Assembly: GCF_020832205.1 (NCBI RefSeq)
Contig: NZ_JAFIFD010000010.1
Location: forward strand, 1-40,235
DNA length: 40,235 nucleotides
Direction: 5' to 3'
Source of the DNA: Exiguobacterium sp.
Lineage (GTDB): Bacteria; Bacillota; Bacilli; Exiguobacteriales; Exiguobacteriaceae
The notes beneath the pieces were generated by a model. That model did no database searches. It saw only the letters and a list, made by a program, of their open reading frames with translations, and had not been told where the DNA came from. Positions within the stretch are counted from its first letter, which is position 1. Every line of letters begins with the position of its first letter. Of the stretch, positions 26,340 through 36,351 are shown one piece after another. The translations under genes were made by a program, and so were the position numbers.

Positions 26340-27095
26340 ATGCGTCAGCACGAGGCAATTCACGTCTTGACTGAGACGTTACGTCATGATGAAGCGGTCC
26401 GCGCTATTTTCTTGAAAGGCTCGTTCGGTCGCAAAGAAGGTGACGAACATTCCGATGTCGATTTATATGCGATGGTGCCTGAAGATGAGCTCGATGCGTT
26501 CTTAACACGACGACGCGCACATCTCGCCGCGTACCGCCCGATATTATTAGAAGATGAGATTCATATCATCGCTCCGCAACTGATCGTCGTCTATGATAAT
26601 TTCCTGCACGTCGATTTATTCACGGTGACGGAAGCTAGGTTGTACACCCAGGACGAGATCGTCACACTATACGATCCAGACGAGCTGCTCCGCCACCATC
26701 CGCGCACGCTGACGCTAACGGACCACGATCTATTCGAACACGCGTTTGATGCGATTTGGTTCTTCTTTCAATATACGAAAGCACGGGACCGTGGAAACGA
26801 CGTCTGGGCGGTCGACATGCTTCGTCAAGGAATGATTCATTTTGCCTATGTACTTGCCGCGCATCATGACCCTTCCCGTGCCGCGCTCGGATTAAAAGAC
26901 GCGGCCGTCCGGGACGTGATCCCGCTCCGTGAGTGGTATGAAGCGCTGACACCTTCACGCCATCCGATCGCTGCCAAACGCTACATCGCTTGGCTCGAGG
27001 AAGAGCAGGTGTTTTTCGAGACGATGTCCGGGTTCAATCGCCTCCGTCTATTTTATGATCAGTTGATTCAGCGTGAAAAAAGCCGCCCTCATTGA
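26340..27095 (+). CDS. Nucleotidyltransferase-domain protein of unknown substrate
   Basis: A 251-residue protein with the DNA-polymerase-beta-type nucleotidyltransferase motif GSFGRKEGDEHSDVDLY near residues 26-42, where the two Asp of SDVDL bind metal; a third acidic residue is probable in FLHVDLFTV (about 90-98). The rest is helical. The layout recalls aminoglycoside or lincosamide adenylyltransferases, but I cannot name a substrate, and no resistance should be assumed. I chose the ATG at 26340, nine bases after AAGGGAG; a TTG lies at 26331. It is a plus-strand gene between leftward mnmE and yidC, at or near the place where jag (khpB) normally lies, so it is a likely insertion. Confidence 0.85.
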   Translation: MRQHEAIHVLTETLRHDEAVRAIFLKGSFGRKEGDEHSDVDLYAMVPEDELDAFLTRRRAHLAAYRPILLEDEIHIIAPQLIVVYDNFLHVDLFTVTEARLYTQDEIVTLYDPDELLRHHPRTLTLTDHDLFEHAFDAIWFFFQYTKARDRGNDVWAVDMLRQGMIHFAYVLAAHHDPSRAALGLKDAAVRDVIPLREWYEALTPSRHPIAAKRYIAWLEEEQVFFETMSGFNRLRLFYDQLIQREKSRPH

Positions 27096-27109
27096 GGCGG
27101 CTCGTTTTT
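27076..27109. terminator. Bidirectional terminator between convergent genes
   Basis: AGCCGC and GCGGCT with an inner CTC/GAG pairing and loop ATT; A-rich on the left and CGTTTTT on the right. It covers the stop codon of the nucleotidyltransferase gene and ends at the 3' end of the DUF308 gene. Confidence 0.85.
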
Positions 27110-27650
27110 ACATGGCTTCTCGTCTCGTGCGCCGCAGTGTGAAATAGAGCACCAACTCGATGAGTCCTACGGCGATTAAAAATCCGCCGAACAATTGGAA
27201 CAAGACGAGCAAGCTGCTGAACGGATTCGTCAACATGAGAAGGCCGATGCCAATCCAAAGCAGGCTCGTCACGAAGAAGAAGACCCATCGGTTCGCCATC
27301 GTCCGCCGGTAACCGACGGCTTGGATCAGGCGAATGATGCCTCCGAAGACGAATAATAGACCGATGAAGATCGGCAACAGACTTGCGAGCGTCTCGGCAA
27401 AGAAAAAGACGATGAGCGCTAACAACAAATAGACGATCCCCATAAAGAACGACGGGGGAAGACCATCCCGTTTCTGACGCAACCCTTGAAAGACGGCCCA
27501 CAACCCCAGGACCACCAAATAACCGGCGGCGACGTAAACGATGACGTCAAAGAAAAAACGCGGATTCAACAAAATCAACAGCCCGATCAAAAAATAGATG
27601 CCTGCTTGCAAAAGTGTCGACCGTTCCAACCGTTTGATGAGCATCTCCAT
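27108..27650 (-). CDS. DUF308/HdeD-family membrane protein
   Basis: A 180-residue integral membrane protein with about six hydrophobic helices in three pairs, separated by short basic loops, as in the HdeD/DUF308 family. In E. coli HdeD is linked to acid resistance at high cell density; the role here is unknown. The ATG at 27650 lies eight bases after AAAGGAG; an ATG at 27656 is too close. It lies between the nucleotidyltransferase gene and yidC, a position not occupied by such a gene in B. subtilis. Confidence 0.85.
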   Translation of the reverse strand: MEMLIKRLERSTLLQAGIYFLIGLLILLNPRFFFDVIVYVAAGYLVVLGLWAVFQGLRQKRDGLPPSFFMGIVYLLLALIVFFFAETLASLLPIFIGLLFVFGGIIRLIQAVGYRRTMANRWVFFFVTSLLWIGIGLLMLTNPFSSLLVLFQLFGGFLIAVGLIELVLYFTLRRTRREAM

Positions 27651-27729
27651 TGCCATGACTCCTTTCTACATATGCGTTAAACCCGTCCTTCTCCTATTCC
27701 CGACTTTCTGCAATGTTACATCCAGACAG

Positions 27730-27764
27730 AAAAAAGGCTGTGAATGTTGGATTCACAGCCTTTT
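27730..27764 (-). terminator. yidC terminator
   Basis: GGCTGTGAAT (27736-27745) pairs perfectly with ATTCACAGCC (27751-27760) around a five-base loop, with six T after it on the minus strand. It starts just past the yidC stop. Confidence 0.92.
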
Positions 27765-27768
27765 GGCA

Positions 27769-28629
27769 TTACTTACGTTTTTTCTTTTTGTTCTTTTTCT
27801 CTTCTTCCACGAGGGCGGCACGTTCTGCTTCTTTCGCCGCGATTTTCGCTTCAGCTTGTACTTTCATCTTCTCACGCATCGGGAGCATGATCGCCATCGT
27901 CACGATGATCGAGATGATATAACCGACGACCCAGTACATCGAGAGGGCTGCCGGTAGCGTGATCGACATGACGAAGATCATGACCGGGAAGATGTAGAGC
28001 ATCATTTTCAATTGCGGGTTTTGTTCTTGACCTGCCATTGAAATCTTTTGTTGCGCATAAGTCAAAATCGCAGCAAGAATCGGCAAGATAAACGTCGGAT
28101 CTGGTGCCCCGAGATCGAACCAGAGGAAACGAGCTTCGAAGATTTCCGGTGTCCGGCGGATTGCATCGTAGAACGCAAAGAGGATTGGCATTTGAATCAA
28201 GATTGGCAAACAACCTGCGAGCGGGTTGATTTGATACTCTTGATACATTTTCATCATTTCTTCTTGTAGCTTACGCTGTGTCTCTTGGTCTTTCGAGCTG
28301 TACTTCTCACGAAGTTTCAACATTTCCGGTTGCAATACTTGCATCGCACCCATACTCTTCGTCTGTTTGATCATGAGCGGCAAAATTAACAGACGGACAA
28401 TGATCGTCGCGACGATAATCGAATACCCATACTGCCATGTACCACCAATTAAGTACGCAGCTTCTTTCAATAACCATGCAAGGGGCCAAACAAAATATTT
28501 TGCCCAAAAGCCTTCTGTCTCAGCCGTGATCGGCTCTCCTTGGATCGTCGAAGGGTCGACACAACCAGCCATTAACAAAATGGCACCAGTCATAACGGCT
28601 AACAATCCTAATTTCAGCTGTTTGCTCAT
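27769..28629 (-). CDS. yidC: Membrane protein insertase YidC (SpoIIIJ/OxaA lipoprotein)
   Basis: Inserts membrane proteins alone or with SecYEG. The 286-residue product starts MSKQLKLGLLAVMTGAILLMAGC, a lipoprotein signal with lipobox Cys23, followed by five membrane segments (WQYGYSIIVATIIVRLLILPL holds the conserved hydrophilic-groove Arg) and a Lys-rich C-tail (about 270-286) that can contact the ribosome. The frame is open to 28689, but AGGAGG lies four bases before the ATG at 28629. It follows rnpA as in most bacteria; jag, usually just downstream, is absent. Confidence 0.96.
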   Translation of the reverse strand: MSKQLKLGLLAVMTGAILLMAGCVDPSTIQGEPITAETEGFWAKYFVWPLAWLLKEAAYLIGGTWQYGYSIIVATIIVRLLILPLMIKQTKSMGAMQVLQPEMLKLREKYSSKDQETQRKLQEEMMKMYQEYQINPLAGCLPILIQMPILFAFYDAIRRTPEIFEARFLWFDLGAPDPTFILPILAAILTYAQQKISMAGQEQNPQLKMMLYIFPVMIFVMSITLPAALSMYWVVGYIISIIVTMAIMLPMREKMKVQAEAKIAAKEAERAALVEEEKKNKKKKRK

Positions 28630-28748
28630 AGTTCCTCCTACACTTTCTGTATCGATTCTTTTTTGTATCATCTCACGTCTATCGGTCAATCCTGGTTAGT
28701 TTACGTTATATATGAAAGAACGAGTCCGGATTGCAGTGGACGTTCGAC

Positions 28749-29087
28749 TTATCTTGACTTCCAAACTTTCGCTCGCTTAAAGGCATGCTTCAAGCTTTCC
28801 GTCACTTCATCTTGCGACAAAGCCGTTGCCGGTTTACGTGCAATGATGACGTATTGATACGGTGCCACGTTCGGTTCAAGTAGGCGAAGCGACTCACGCA
28901 TCAACCGTTTCATTCGATTTCGTTCTACGGCGTTTCCTAACTTCTTGCTGACAGAAAGTCCGACCCGAAAATGCGCTTGATCCGCTTTGAGCGTGTAGAC
29001 GACAAACTGACGATTGGCCACGGAGCGTCCTTCGCGAAACACCGCTTGGAACTCTTCATTCTTTTGCAAACGGTATTCTTTTTTCAA
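28749..29087 (-). CDS. rnpA: Ribonuclease P protein component
   Basis: The protein subunit of RNase P, needed for tRNA 5' maturation. It has the RNR motif AVERNRMKRLMRE and the family segments NEEFQAVFREGRSVANRQFVVY, RVGLSVSKKLGNAV and YVIIARKPA. I propose a TTG start at 29087 (112 residues, reading MKKEYRLQKNEEF), eight bases after GGATGGAG, because it matches the B. subtilis N-terminus. Longer starts at 29096 (GTG) or 29123 are possible. A terminator lies between rpmH and this gene. Confidence 0.92.
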   Translation of the reverse strand: MKKEYRLQKNEEFQAVFREGRSVANRQFVVYTLKADQAHFRVGLSVSKKLGNAVERNRMKRLMRESLRLLEPNVAPYQYVIIARKPATALSQDEVTESLKHAFKRAKVWKSR

Positions 29088-29191
29088 AATTCTCACTCCA
29101 TCCTTCGGTTCAAAAATCGTCAACTAACATCATACCATATCCCATTCGTTTCAACGAGGGCGAATCAGCTTTTTCAATTTGATTGTGTGAC

Positions 29192-29231
29192 AAAAAAAAG
29201 ATTGCCCAAGGATCAATCCCCAGGCAATCTT
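29192..29231 (-). terminator. Terminator between rpmH and rnpA
   Basis: AAGATTGCC (29198-29206) pairs with GGCAATCTT (29223-29231); on the minus strand it is followed by eight T. It lies after rpmH and before rnpA, so it may act as an attenuator that makes RpmH far more abundant than RnpA. Confidence 0.88.
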
Positions 29232-29241
29232 GTGATCGTTA

Positions 29242-29376
29242 TTAGACAGTCAAGGCTTTGCGGCCTTTACGACGGCGAGCTGCAAGAATGTTGCGGCCGT
29301 TTTTCGTCGCCATACGCGCACGGAATCCGTGAACTTTTTTACGCTTACGGTTGTTTGGGTTAAACGTTGGTTTCAT
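29242..29376 (-). CDS. rpmH: Ribosomal protein bL34
   Basis: A 44-residue, very basic protein that reads [20 protein letters not shown] and ends GRKALTV: the universal bL34 sequence. GAGGAGG precedes the ATG. It is the first leftward gene beside oriC and has a consensus promoter about 70 bases upstream. Confidence 0.98.
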   Translation of the reverse strand: MKPTFNPNNRKRKKVHGFRARMATKNGRNILAARRRKGRKALTV

Positions 29377-29641
29377 GGTTAAGCACCTCCTCAAGGTTAA
29401 CGCTCTATTAGCAAGTTATGGTTTCATTTAAGGCAGTCTTTAAGATTATATAAACTGTGTCTTCGATTGTCAATCCATTTTCAGCAGGTTTTCCTGATCC
29501 CCCGCAATCGTCATCCCGATTGACCACTTGAGTAGGGGAGGGGAACGATTGCCACCATTTGCTTAAGTTGGCAGCAGAAACTTGACACGATGTTTACATC
29601 AACGCTCGTACTATCTTTACAAATAGCATAGCTAAGCCATT
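29377..29641. other. rpmH-side intergenic region of oriC
   Basis: Apart from the rpmH promoter and Shine-Dalgarno, this stretch holds no gene and no clear DnaA box. It may contain a distal dnaA promoter (TTGACA near 29582 on the plus strand), but no well spaced -10 is evident. Confidence 0.5.
29445..29473 (-). promoter_or_regulatory. rpmH promoter, full consensus
   Basis: On the minus strand TTGACA (29473-29468), a 17-base spacer and TATAAT (29450-29445): a perfect SigA promoter about 70 bases before rpmH. Confidence 0.92.
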
Positions 29642-30074
29642 TTATCCACATGATTTGCTAGTTATCCACACTTATATGTGAATAACTCCTCTTTTTTCAA
29701 CAAAGTTATCCTCTTATTTTTTAAAATATCGTTTTCCTCTCTTACAAAAATGTTATTCACATTTCTTTCTTCCTCTTTTGTGCATAACTTTTTACCTCGA
29801 GTATTCCTCTTATCTCGTTTATCCACAACATATCCACAGTTTATCCACACTATACACAGCATGTGGATAAGTGCCTGTGGATTGTTTTCGCAGTCTGTGG
29901 ATAAATATCAAAAAGCGTTGCCACGTCTATTTTATTTTGATAAACTGAATGTGCACAAACTTGTGGATGAACTTTCAGTCATAACAAGATATACACAGGC
30001 TGTGGATAACTGTTATCCCCACCATCAACACCGTGTGGATAACTTTATCCACAGTTTTTGTTCTCTGTGGATAA
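29642..30074. other. oriC: oriC, upstream DnaA-box cluster
   Basis: Ten perfect DnaA boxes are visible. Plus orientation (TTATCCACA): 29642, 29662, 29819, 29841, 30045. Minus orientation (TGTGGATAA): 29862, 29896, 30001, 30034, 30066. Single-mismatch boxes include 29677, 29753, 29779, 29830, 29962 and 30013. A very AT-rich, box-poor stretch lies at 29690-29815. This corresponds to the incA/incB part of the B. subtilis origin, upstream of dnaA. The boxes closest to dnaA probably also regulate its transcription. Confidence 0.95.
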
Positions 30075-30156
30075 TCCTAGTATGTACTATAGAATAGTGA
30101 TTGTGTATATCGTGTGAATAAGTTTCGCCAACATAAACGGTAAAGGAGGTCTTTCA

Positions 30157-31536
30157 TTGAAAAATGCTCAAGAGATTTGGAGAAACGTTCTGTCTTTGAT
30201 CGAAGAAGAAGAACGTACACCAAAAGCAAGTTTTGACATGTGGTTGAAGTCGACAGAAGGTATTTCATTGATGGGGACGACACTCGTCGTATCTGCGCCA
30301 GCCAGTTTCATCGTGACTTGGCTCGAGCGTCAATACTTATCCTTGTTGCAAGACACGGTCGAAGAAGTGACGAACAATAAGCTTGAGATTCATTTTATTG
30401 AGGAGTCACAAGCACACAAGTATGCACCTGCTGACGGATTGCCCTCGAAAGAAACGATTGCTGTCACGGAAACGAAAGAACAGCCCGTTCCAGTCCTATC
30501 AAAAGAGGAAGCAAGTCTCGGACAATTGAACGATAAGTACATCTTTGAGACGTTTGTCATTGGTTCGGGCAACCGCTTTGCCCATGCGGCATCGCTCGCT
30601 GTCGCTGAAGCACCGGCTCGAGCGTACAACCCGCTCTTTATTTATGGAGGCGTCGGGTTAGGCAAAACCCACCTCATGCATGCCATCGGTCACTACGTGA
30701 AAGGGCAGAAACCAGGAGCCCGAATCGCTTACGTTTCCTCTGAGAAGTTCACGAATGAATTCATCAATTCAATTCGGGATAACAAGACAGAGGAGTTCCG
30801 CAACCGCTATCGCAATATTGACGTGTTATTAATCGATGACATTCAGTTCTTAGCGGGGAAAGAACAGACACAAGAAGAGTTCTTCCACACGTTCAATGCG
30901 CTCCACAATGACCAGAAACAAATCGTCATCTCGAGCGATCGACCACCGAAAGAAATACCGACATTAGAAGACCGTCTCCGTTCACGCTTCGAATGGGGGC
31001 TCATCACGGATATCACGCCGCCTGACTTAGAAACACGAATCGCGATTTTACGTAAAAAAGCGACAGCCGAAGGACTCGACATCCCCAACGAAGTCATGCT
31101 ATATATCGCCAACCAAATCGATACGAACATTCGTGAGTTAGAAGGAGCGTTGACACGCGTCGTCGCTTACGCAAAACTCGTCGCCCGTCCAATCGATCCC
31201 GATGTAGCCGCAGAAGCGCTGCATAACATCATGCCCGTCCAAGAAGCGAAGAAAATCGTCATTCGGGACATCCAAGAAATCGTCGGACGTCACTTTAATA
31301 TAGAAGTCGATGAACTAAAGGCGAAAAAACGAACGAAAACGCTCGCTTTCCCTCGACAAATCGCAATGTACTTGTCACGTGAGATGACAGAGAGTTCATT
31401 ACCGAAAATTGGGGAAGAGTTCGGAGGACGGGATCATACGACAGTAATCCACGCTCATGAGAAGATCAGCACGTTGTTGAAACATGATCCTGAAATGCAA
31501 GAGACGATTCAAACGTTGAAAAAGGCGTTGTCTTAA
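30157..31536 (+). CDS. dnaA: Chromosomal replication initiator DnaA
   Basis: Binds DnaA boxes, melts the origin and loads the helicase. The 459 residues include domain I (about 1-80, WLKSTEG region), a linker, the AAA+ domain with Walker A GGVGLGKT (164-171) and Walker [10 protein letters not shown] (about 225-233), and the domain IV DnaA signature in [15 protein letters not shown] (about 427-441). The start is TTG at 30157, seven bases after AAAGGAGG. The gene lies between two DnaA-box clusters, which implies autoregulation. Confidence 0.98.
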   Translation: MKNAQEIWRNVLSLIEEEERTPKASFDMWLKSTEGISLMGTTLVVSAPASFIVTWLERQYLSLLQDTVEEVTNNKLEIHFIEESQAHKYAPADGLPSKETIAVTETKEQPVPVLSKEEASLGQLNDKYIFETFVIGSGNRFAHAASLAVAEAPARAYNPLFIYGGVGLGKTHLMHAIGHYVKGQKPGARIAYVSSEKFTNEFINSIRDNKTEEFRNRYRNIDVLLIDDIQFLAGKEQTQEEFFHTFNALHNDQKQIVISSDRPPKEIPTLEDRLRSRFEWGLITDITPPDLETRIAILRKKATAEGLDIPNEVMLYIANQIDTNIRELEGALTRVVAYAKLVARPIDPDVAAEALHNIMPVQEAKKIVIRDIQEIVGRHFNIEVDELKAKKRTKTLAFPRQIAMYLSREMTESSLPKIGEEFGGRDHTTVIHAHEKISTLLKHDPEMQETIQTLKKALS

Positions 31537-31554
31537 AATACAGCCTGAAATCTA

Positions 31555-31710
31555 TGTGGATAACCTGTGGATAAACACCCTCACTTATCCACAGGTTATT
31601 CACAGGCAAAATGGCTCAACACGAGTGGTTAAAGGCACTTATCCCCACTATCCACAGCCCTTATTACTATTATGACTTAAATAATACTATTATTATTAAC
31701 TACTACGACT
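31555..31710. other. oriC: oriC, dnaA-dnaN part with unwinding element
   Basis: Perfect boxes lie at 31555-31563 and 31566-31574 (TGTGGATAA) and 31585-31593 (TTATCCACA), with one-mismatch boxes at 31596, 31639 (TTATCCCCA) and 31648 (CTATCCACA). Next come three C and then TTATTACTATTATGA (31661-31675), whose complement reads 3'-AAT AAT GAT AAT ACT-5', i.e. DnaA-trio-like triplets, followed by an AT-rich run (31676-31700). This is the arrangement of the B. subtilis basal unwinding system, so this is the probable melting site. Confidence 0.88.
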
Positions 31711-31736
31711 CATTTCACTTAGGAGGAATTATCCAC

Positions 31737-32876
31737 ATGCATTTAACGATTCAGCGAGATGTATTCATGCAAGCCGTACAAGATGTATCAAAAGCTGTCG
31801 CTTCACGAACAACGATTCCAATTCTTACAGGATTGAAACTTGAAGCACATGCGGATGGTTTGACCCTTACAGGCAGCGATACTGAGATTTCGATTGAACG
31901 TTTGATTCCTGTCGAAGAAGGCGGTATCGAGCTCATCCAAATCCAACGGGCCGGCAGTGTCGTCTTAAACGCTCGTTTCCTTGGAGAAATCGTCAAGAAG
32001 CTTCCGACGAACGAAGTGACGCTCGAAGTGTCCCCGAACTTTATGACGCGTATCGAATCAGGACAAGCCGAGTTTCATTTGAACGGACTCGACCCTGACG
32101 AATATCCGCGCCTCCCGGAACTCGCAAGCGACCGCCGCTTCTATTTGCCGGCTGATTTGTTAAAGACGATCATTCGTCAAACGAGCTTCGCTGTTTCGTC
32201 ACAAGAAACACGACCAGTTCTGACGGGTGTGAATTTCTCGGCTGAAAAAGGGTTCCTCACATGTGTGGCAACGGATAGTCACCGCTTGGCACTTCGTCGT
32301 GCCCGTTTTGAGACGGATAATGATTTGACGTTCCAAAACGTTGTCGTTCCAGGACGCTCGCTTAACGAACTCGCCAAGCTGCTCGATCGTGAAGAGTTGC
32401 CAATCGAAATCGTCTTGACGGACCAACAGATCTTGTTCCGCATGAAAAATATCTCGTTCTTCTCGCGTCTCTTAGACGGAGCTTATCCAGACACGTCGCG
32501 CTTGATCCCGGAAGAGTACCGGACTGCAGTCCGTCTGAACGCGAAAGACTTCTTGCAGGCGATTGATCGCGCCTCACTTCTCGCACGTGCTGATCGCAAC
32601 AACGTCATCAAGTTTGTCGCTGAAGAAGCGACGACAGTCGAAGTGAGCTCACATTCTCCGGAAGTCGGAAAAGTGTCAGAGCGCGTGAGCATTCTATCGC
32701 TCGAAGGGGAAGAACTCAAAATCTCATTCAACTCGAAATTCGTCATGGATGCACTCCGCGCCCTTGATGCTTCTGAGATCGAGATTCAATTCACTGGTTC
32801 TATGCGTCCGTTCATTTTGCGTCCGGTCGAACAAGATAGTGTCCTCCAGTTGATTTTGCCAGTTCGTACATCGTGA
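31737..32876 (+). CDS. dnaN: DNA polymerase III beta subunit (sliding clamp)
   Basis: The ring-shaped processivity clamp. From the ATG at 31737 the product has 379 residues, close to B. subtilis DnaN, starting MHLTIQRDVFMQAVQDVSKA, with three repeated clamp domains and the C-terminal FILRPVEQDSVLQLILPVRT. AGGAGG lies 10 bases upstream. The open frame extends back to 31611 through the origin repeats, but those 42 residues (low complexity, Tyr/Asn/Ile-rich) are the unwinding element read as protein, not real coding sequence. Confidence 0.98.
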   Translation: MHLTIQRDVFMQAVQDVSKAVASRTTIPILTGLKLEAHADGLTLTGSDTEISIERLIPVEEGGIELIQIQRAGSVVLNARFLGEIVKKLPTNEVTLEVSPNFMTRIESGQAEFHLNGLDPDEYPRLPELASDRRFYLPADLLKTIIRQTSFAVSSQETRPVLTGVNFSAEKGFLTCVATDSHRLALRRARFETDNDLTFQNVVVPGRSLNELAKLLDREELPIEIVLTDQQILFRMKNISFFSRLLDGAYPDTSRLIPEEYRTAVRLNAKDFLQAIDRASLLARADRNNVIKFVAEEATTVEVSSHSPEVGKVSERVSILSLEGEELKISFNSKFVMDALRALDASEIEIQFTGSMRPFILRPVEQDSVLQLILPVRTS

Positions 32877-32891
32877 CAGTGACGAGCCGGA

Positions 32892-32932
32892 ATGGGGATG
32901 ATAAGGTACTTTGCCTTATCATCCCCATTTTT
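32892..32932 (+). terminator. dnaN terminator
   Basis: ATGGGGATGATAAGG (32892-32906) pairs perfectly with CCTTATCATCCCCAT (32914-32928) around a seven-base loop, followed by five T. Confidence 0.93.
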
Positions 32933-33010
32933 GCCTTATTCGACGTTTTTCGATAAACTAATAAGTATGGCGATTTTTTGTAATTAGTATGAAAGAAAGG
33001 GAGTGACGAC

Positions 33011-33226
33011 ATGAACAAAGTGTCGATTACAACCGAGTATGTAACACTCGGACAATTTTTAAAGTTGGCGGATATTATCTCAAGCGGAGGCCAAGCAAAG
33101 TTTTTCTTGGAAGACGTGCAAATTAAAGTGAACGGTGAAGTGGATCAACGTCGCGGACGTAAGCTCCGTGACGGAGATAAGATCGAAGTCGAAGGCTTCG
33201 GAGATTTCCAAATCGAGGGCAACTAA
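33011..33226 (+). CDS. yaaA: S4-domain RNA-binding protein YaaA (RlbA)
   Basis: A 71-residue S4-like protein: [46 protein letters not shown] holds the S4 fold. It is encoded between dnaN and recF in most Bacillales; the precise role is unknown, with a proposed link to ribosome assembly. GGGAG precedes the ATG. It lies after the dnaN terminator and one base before recF, so it starts a new unit with recF. Confidence 0.95.
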   Translation: MNKVSITTEYVTLGQFLKLADIISSGGQAKFFLEDVQIKVNGEVDQRRGRKLRDGDKIEVEGFGDFQIEGN

Positions 33227-33227
33227 C

Positions 33228-34346
33228 GTGCGTCTAATGTCGATCCGATTGCAAAACTACCGCAACTACGAAACCCTCGAGCTTGATTTCTCAGATCAGA
33301 CGAACGTTCTCATCGGTGAGAACGCCCAGGGGAAAACGAATCTGCTCGAATCGATTTACGTACTTGCGCTGGCCAAATCGCATCGGACGACACAAGATCG
33401 CGAGTTGATTGGATGGGAGTCCGATGCCGCATTCATCGAGGGGCGGATCCATAAACGGACAGGTGAGACGGTCCAGTCCCTCACGTTCTCCTCAAAAGGC
33501 AAAAAAGCGAAGCTGAATCATCTGGAACAACGGCGACTTAGCGATTATGTCGGCGCATTCAACGTCGTCTTGTTCGCTCCAGAAGACCTTGCGATCGTCA
33601 AAGGTAGCCCGCAAGGCCGCAGACGATTTTTAGACATGGAAATCGGTCAAGTCAGTCCAGTGTACTTGCACGACTTGAATCAATATTTGAAAACGTTGAA
33701 GCAACGGAACGCTTTGTTAAAGCAGCTATCGATTAAAGGTGGGGACGAGACATTGCTCGAAGTCCTGACCGACCAGTTGATTGAAGTCGCTGTGAAAATC
33801 GTTTCAAGACGGCACCACTTTATCGATCAGCTAGAGAAATGGGCGGGACCCATTCATGCAGGGATCACGCGAAACCTAGAGACGCTGACGATTCAGTACG
33901 TATCGGACACGTTCCAAAAAGAACGTCACACGAAAGAACAGATGTTTGAAACGTATCGACAAAAGTTTGATAAAATAAGAGAGAACGAACGAAGACGAGG
34001 AGTGACCTTATTCGGTCCTCATCGCGACGACTTCGAATTGTACGTGAACGATCGAAACGTCCAAACGTTCGGTTCACAAGGTCAGCAACGCACGGCGGCC
34101 TTGTCTTTGAAACTAGCGGAGATTGAACTGATTCATGAAGAAGTCGGGGAGTACCCGCTCTTGTTGTTAGACGACGTTTTGTCAGAACTCGATGACCATC
34201 GCCAAACCCATCTGCTCGACACGATGGGAAAAAAAGTTCAAACGATCCTTACGACGACGAATATCGATGGGATTGCCCACGAAACGATTCAACAAGCTAA
34301 AGTGTTTCACGTGAAACAAGGAGAAGTTGAATCCGAATCTGTATAA
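33228..34346 (+). CDS. recF: DNA replication and repair protein RecF
   Basis: An SMC-like ATPase that helps load RecA at gaps. The 372 residues have Walker A GENAQGKT (30-37), the signature [16 protein letters not shown], and Walker [14 protein letters not shown] chose the GTG at 33228, eight bases after GAGGG, since it puts exactly ten residues before YRNY as in B. subtilis RecF; the ATG at 33237 is the alternative. The frame is open back into yaaA. The 3' end contains a perfect parS palindrome, translated as part of VFHVKQ. Confidence 0.95.
   Translation: MRLMSIRLQNYRNYETLELDFSDQTNVLIGENAQGKTNLLESIYVLALAKSHRTTQDRELIGWESDAAFIEGRIHKRTGETVQSLTFSSKGKKAKLNHLEQRRLSDYVGAFNVVLFAPEDLAIVKGSPQGRRRFLDMEIGQVSPVYLHDLNQYLKTLKQRNALLKQLSIKGGDETLLEVLTDQLIEVAVKIVSRRHHFIDQLEKWAGPIHAGITRNLETLTIQYVSDTFQKERHTKEQMFETYRQKFDKIRENERRRGVTLFGPHRDDFELYVNDRNVQTFGSQGQQRTAALSLKLAEIELIHEEVGEYPLLLLDDVLSELDDHRQTHLLDTMGKKVQTILTTTNIDGIAHETIQQAKVFHVKQGEVESESV
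34303..34318. promoter_or_regulatory. Perfect parS site inside the recF 3' end
   Basis: TGTTTCACGTGAAACA is identical to the B. subtilis parS palindrome. It lies about 4 kb to the right of the origin, within recF codons 359-364. Confidence 0.95.
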
Positions 34347-34391
34347 CGTAAAGCCAGTCAAGACGAACACCAATTCATGTATAGTAGGTGA

Positions 34392-36329
<1,938 letters not shown>

Positions 36330-36351
36330 ACAGAAGGGTAGGCAATAACGA

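Noticed and set aside
31611-31736. An N-terminal extension of dnaN
   Set aside because: It is the origin's unwinding region in frame, without a Shine-Dalgarno at its start; the ATG at 31737 has AGGAGG and matches DnaN length.
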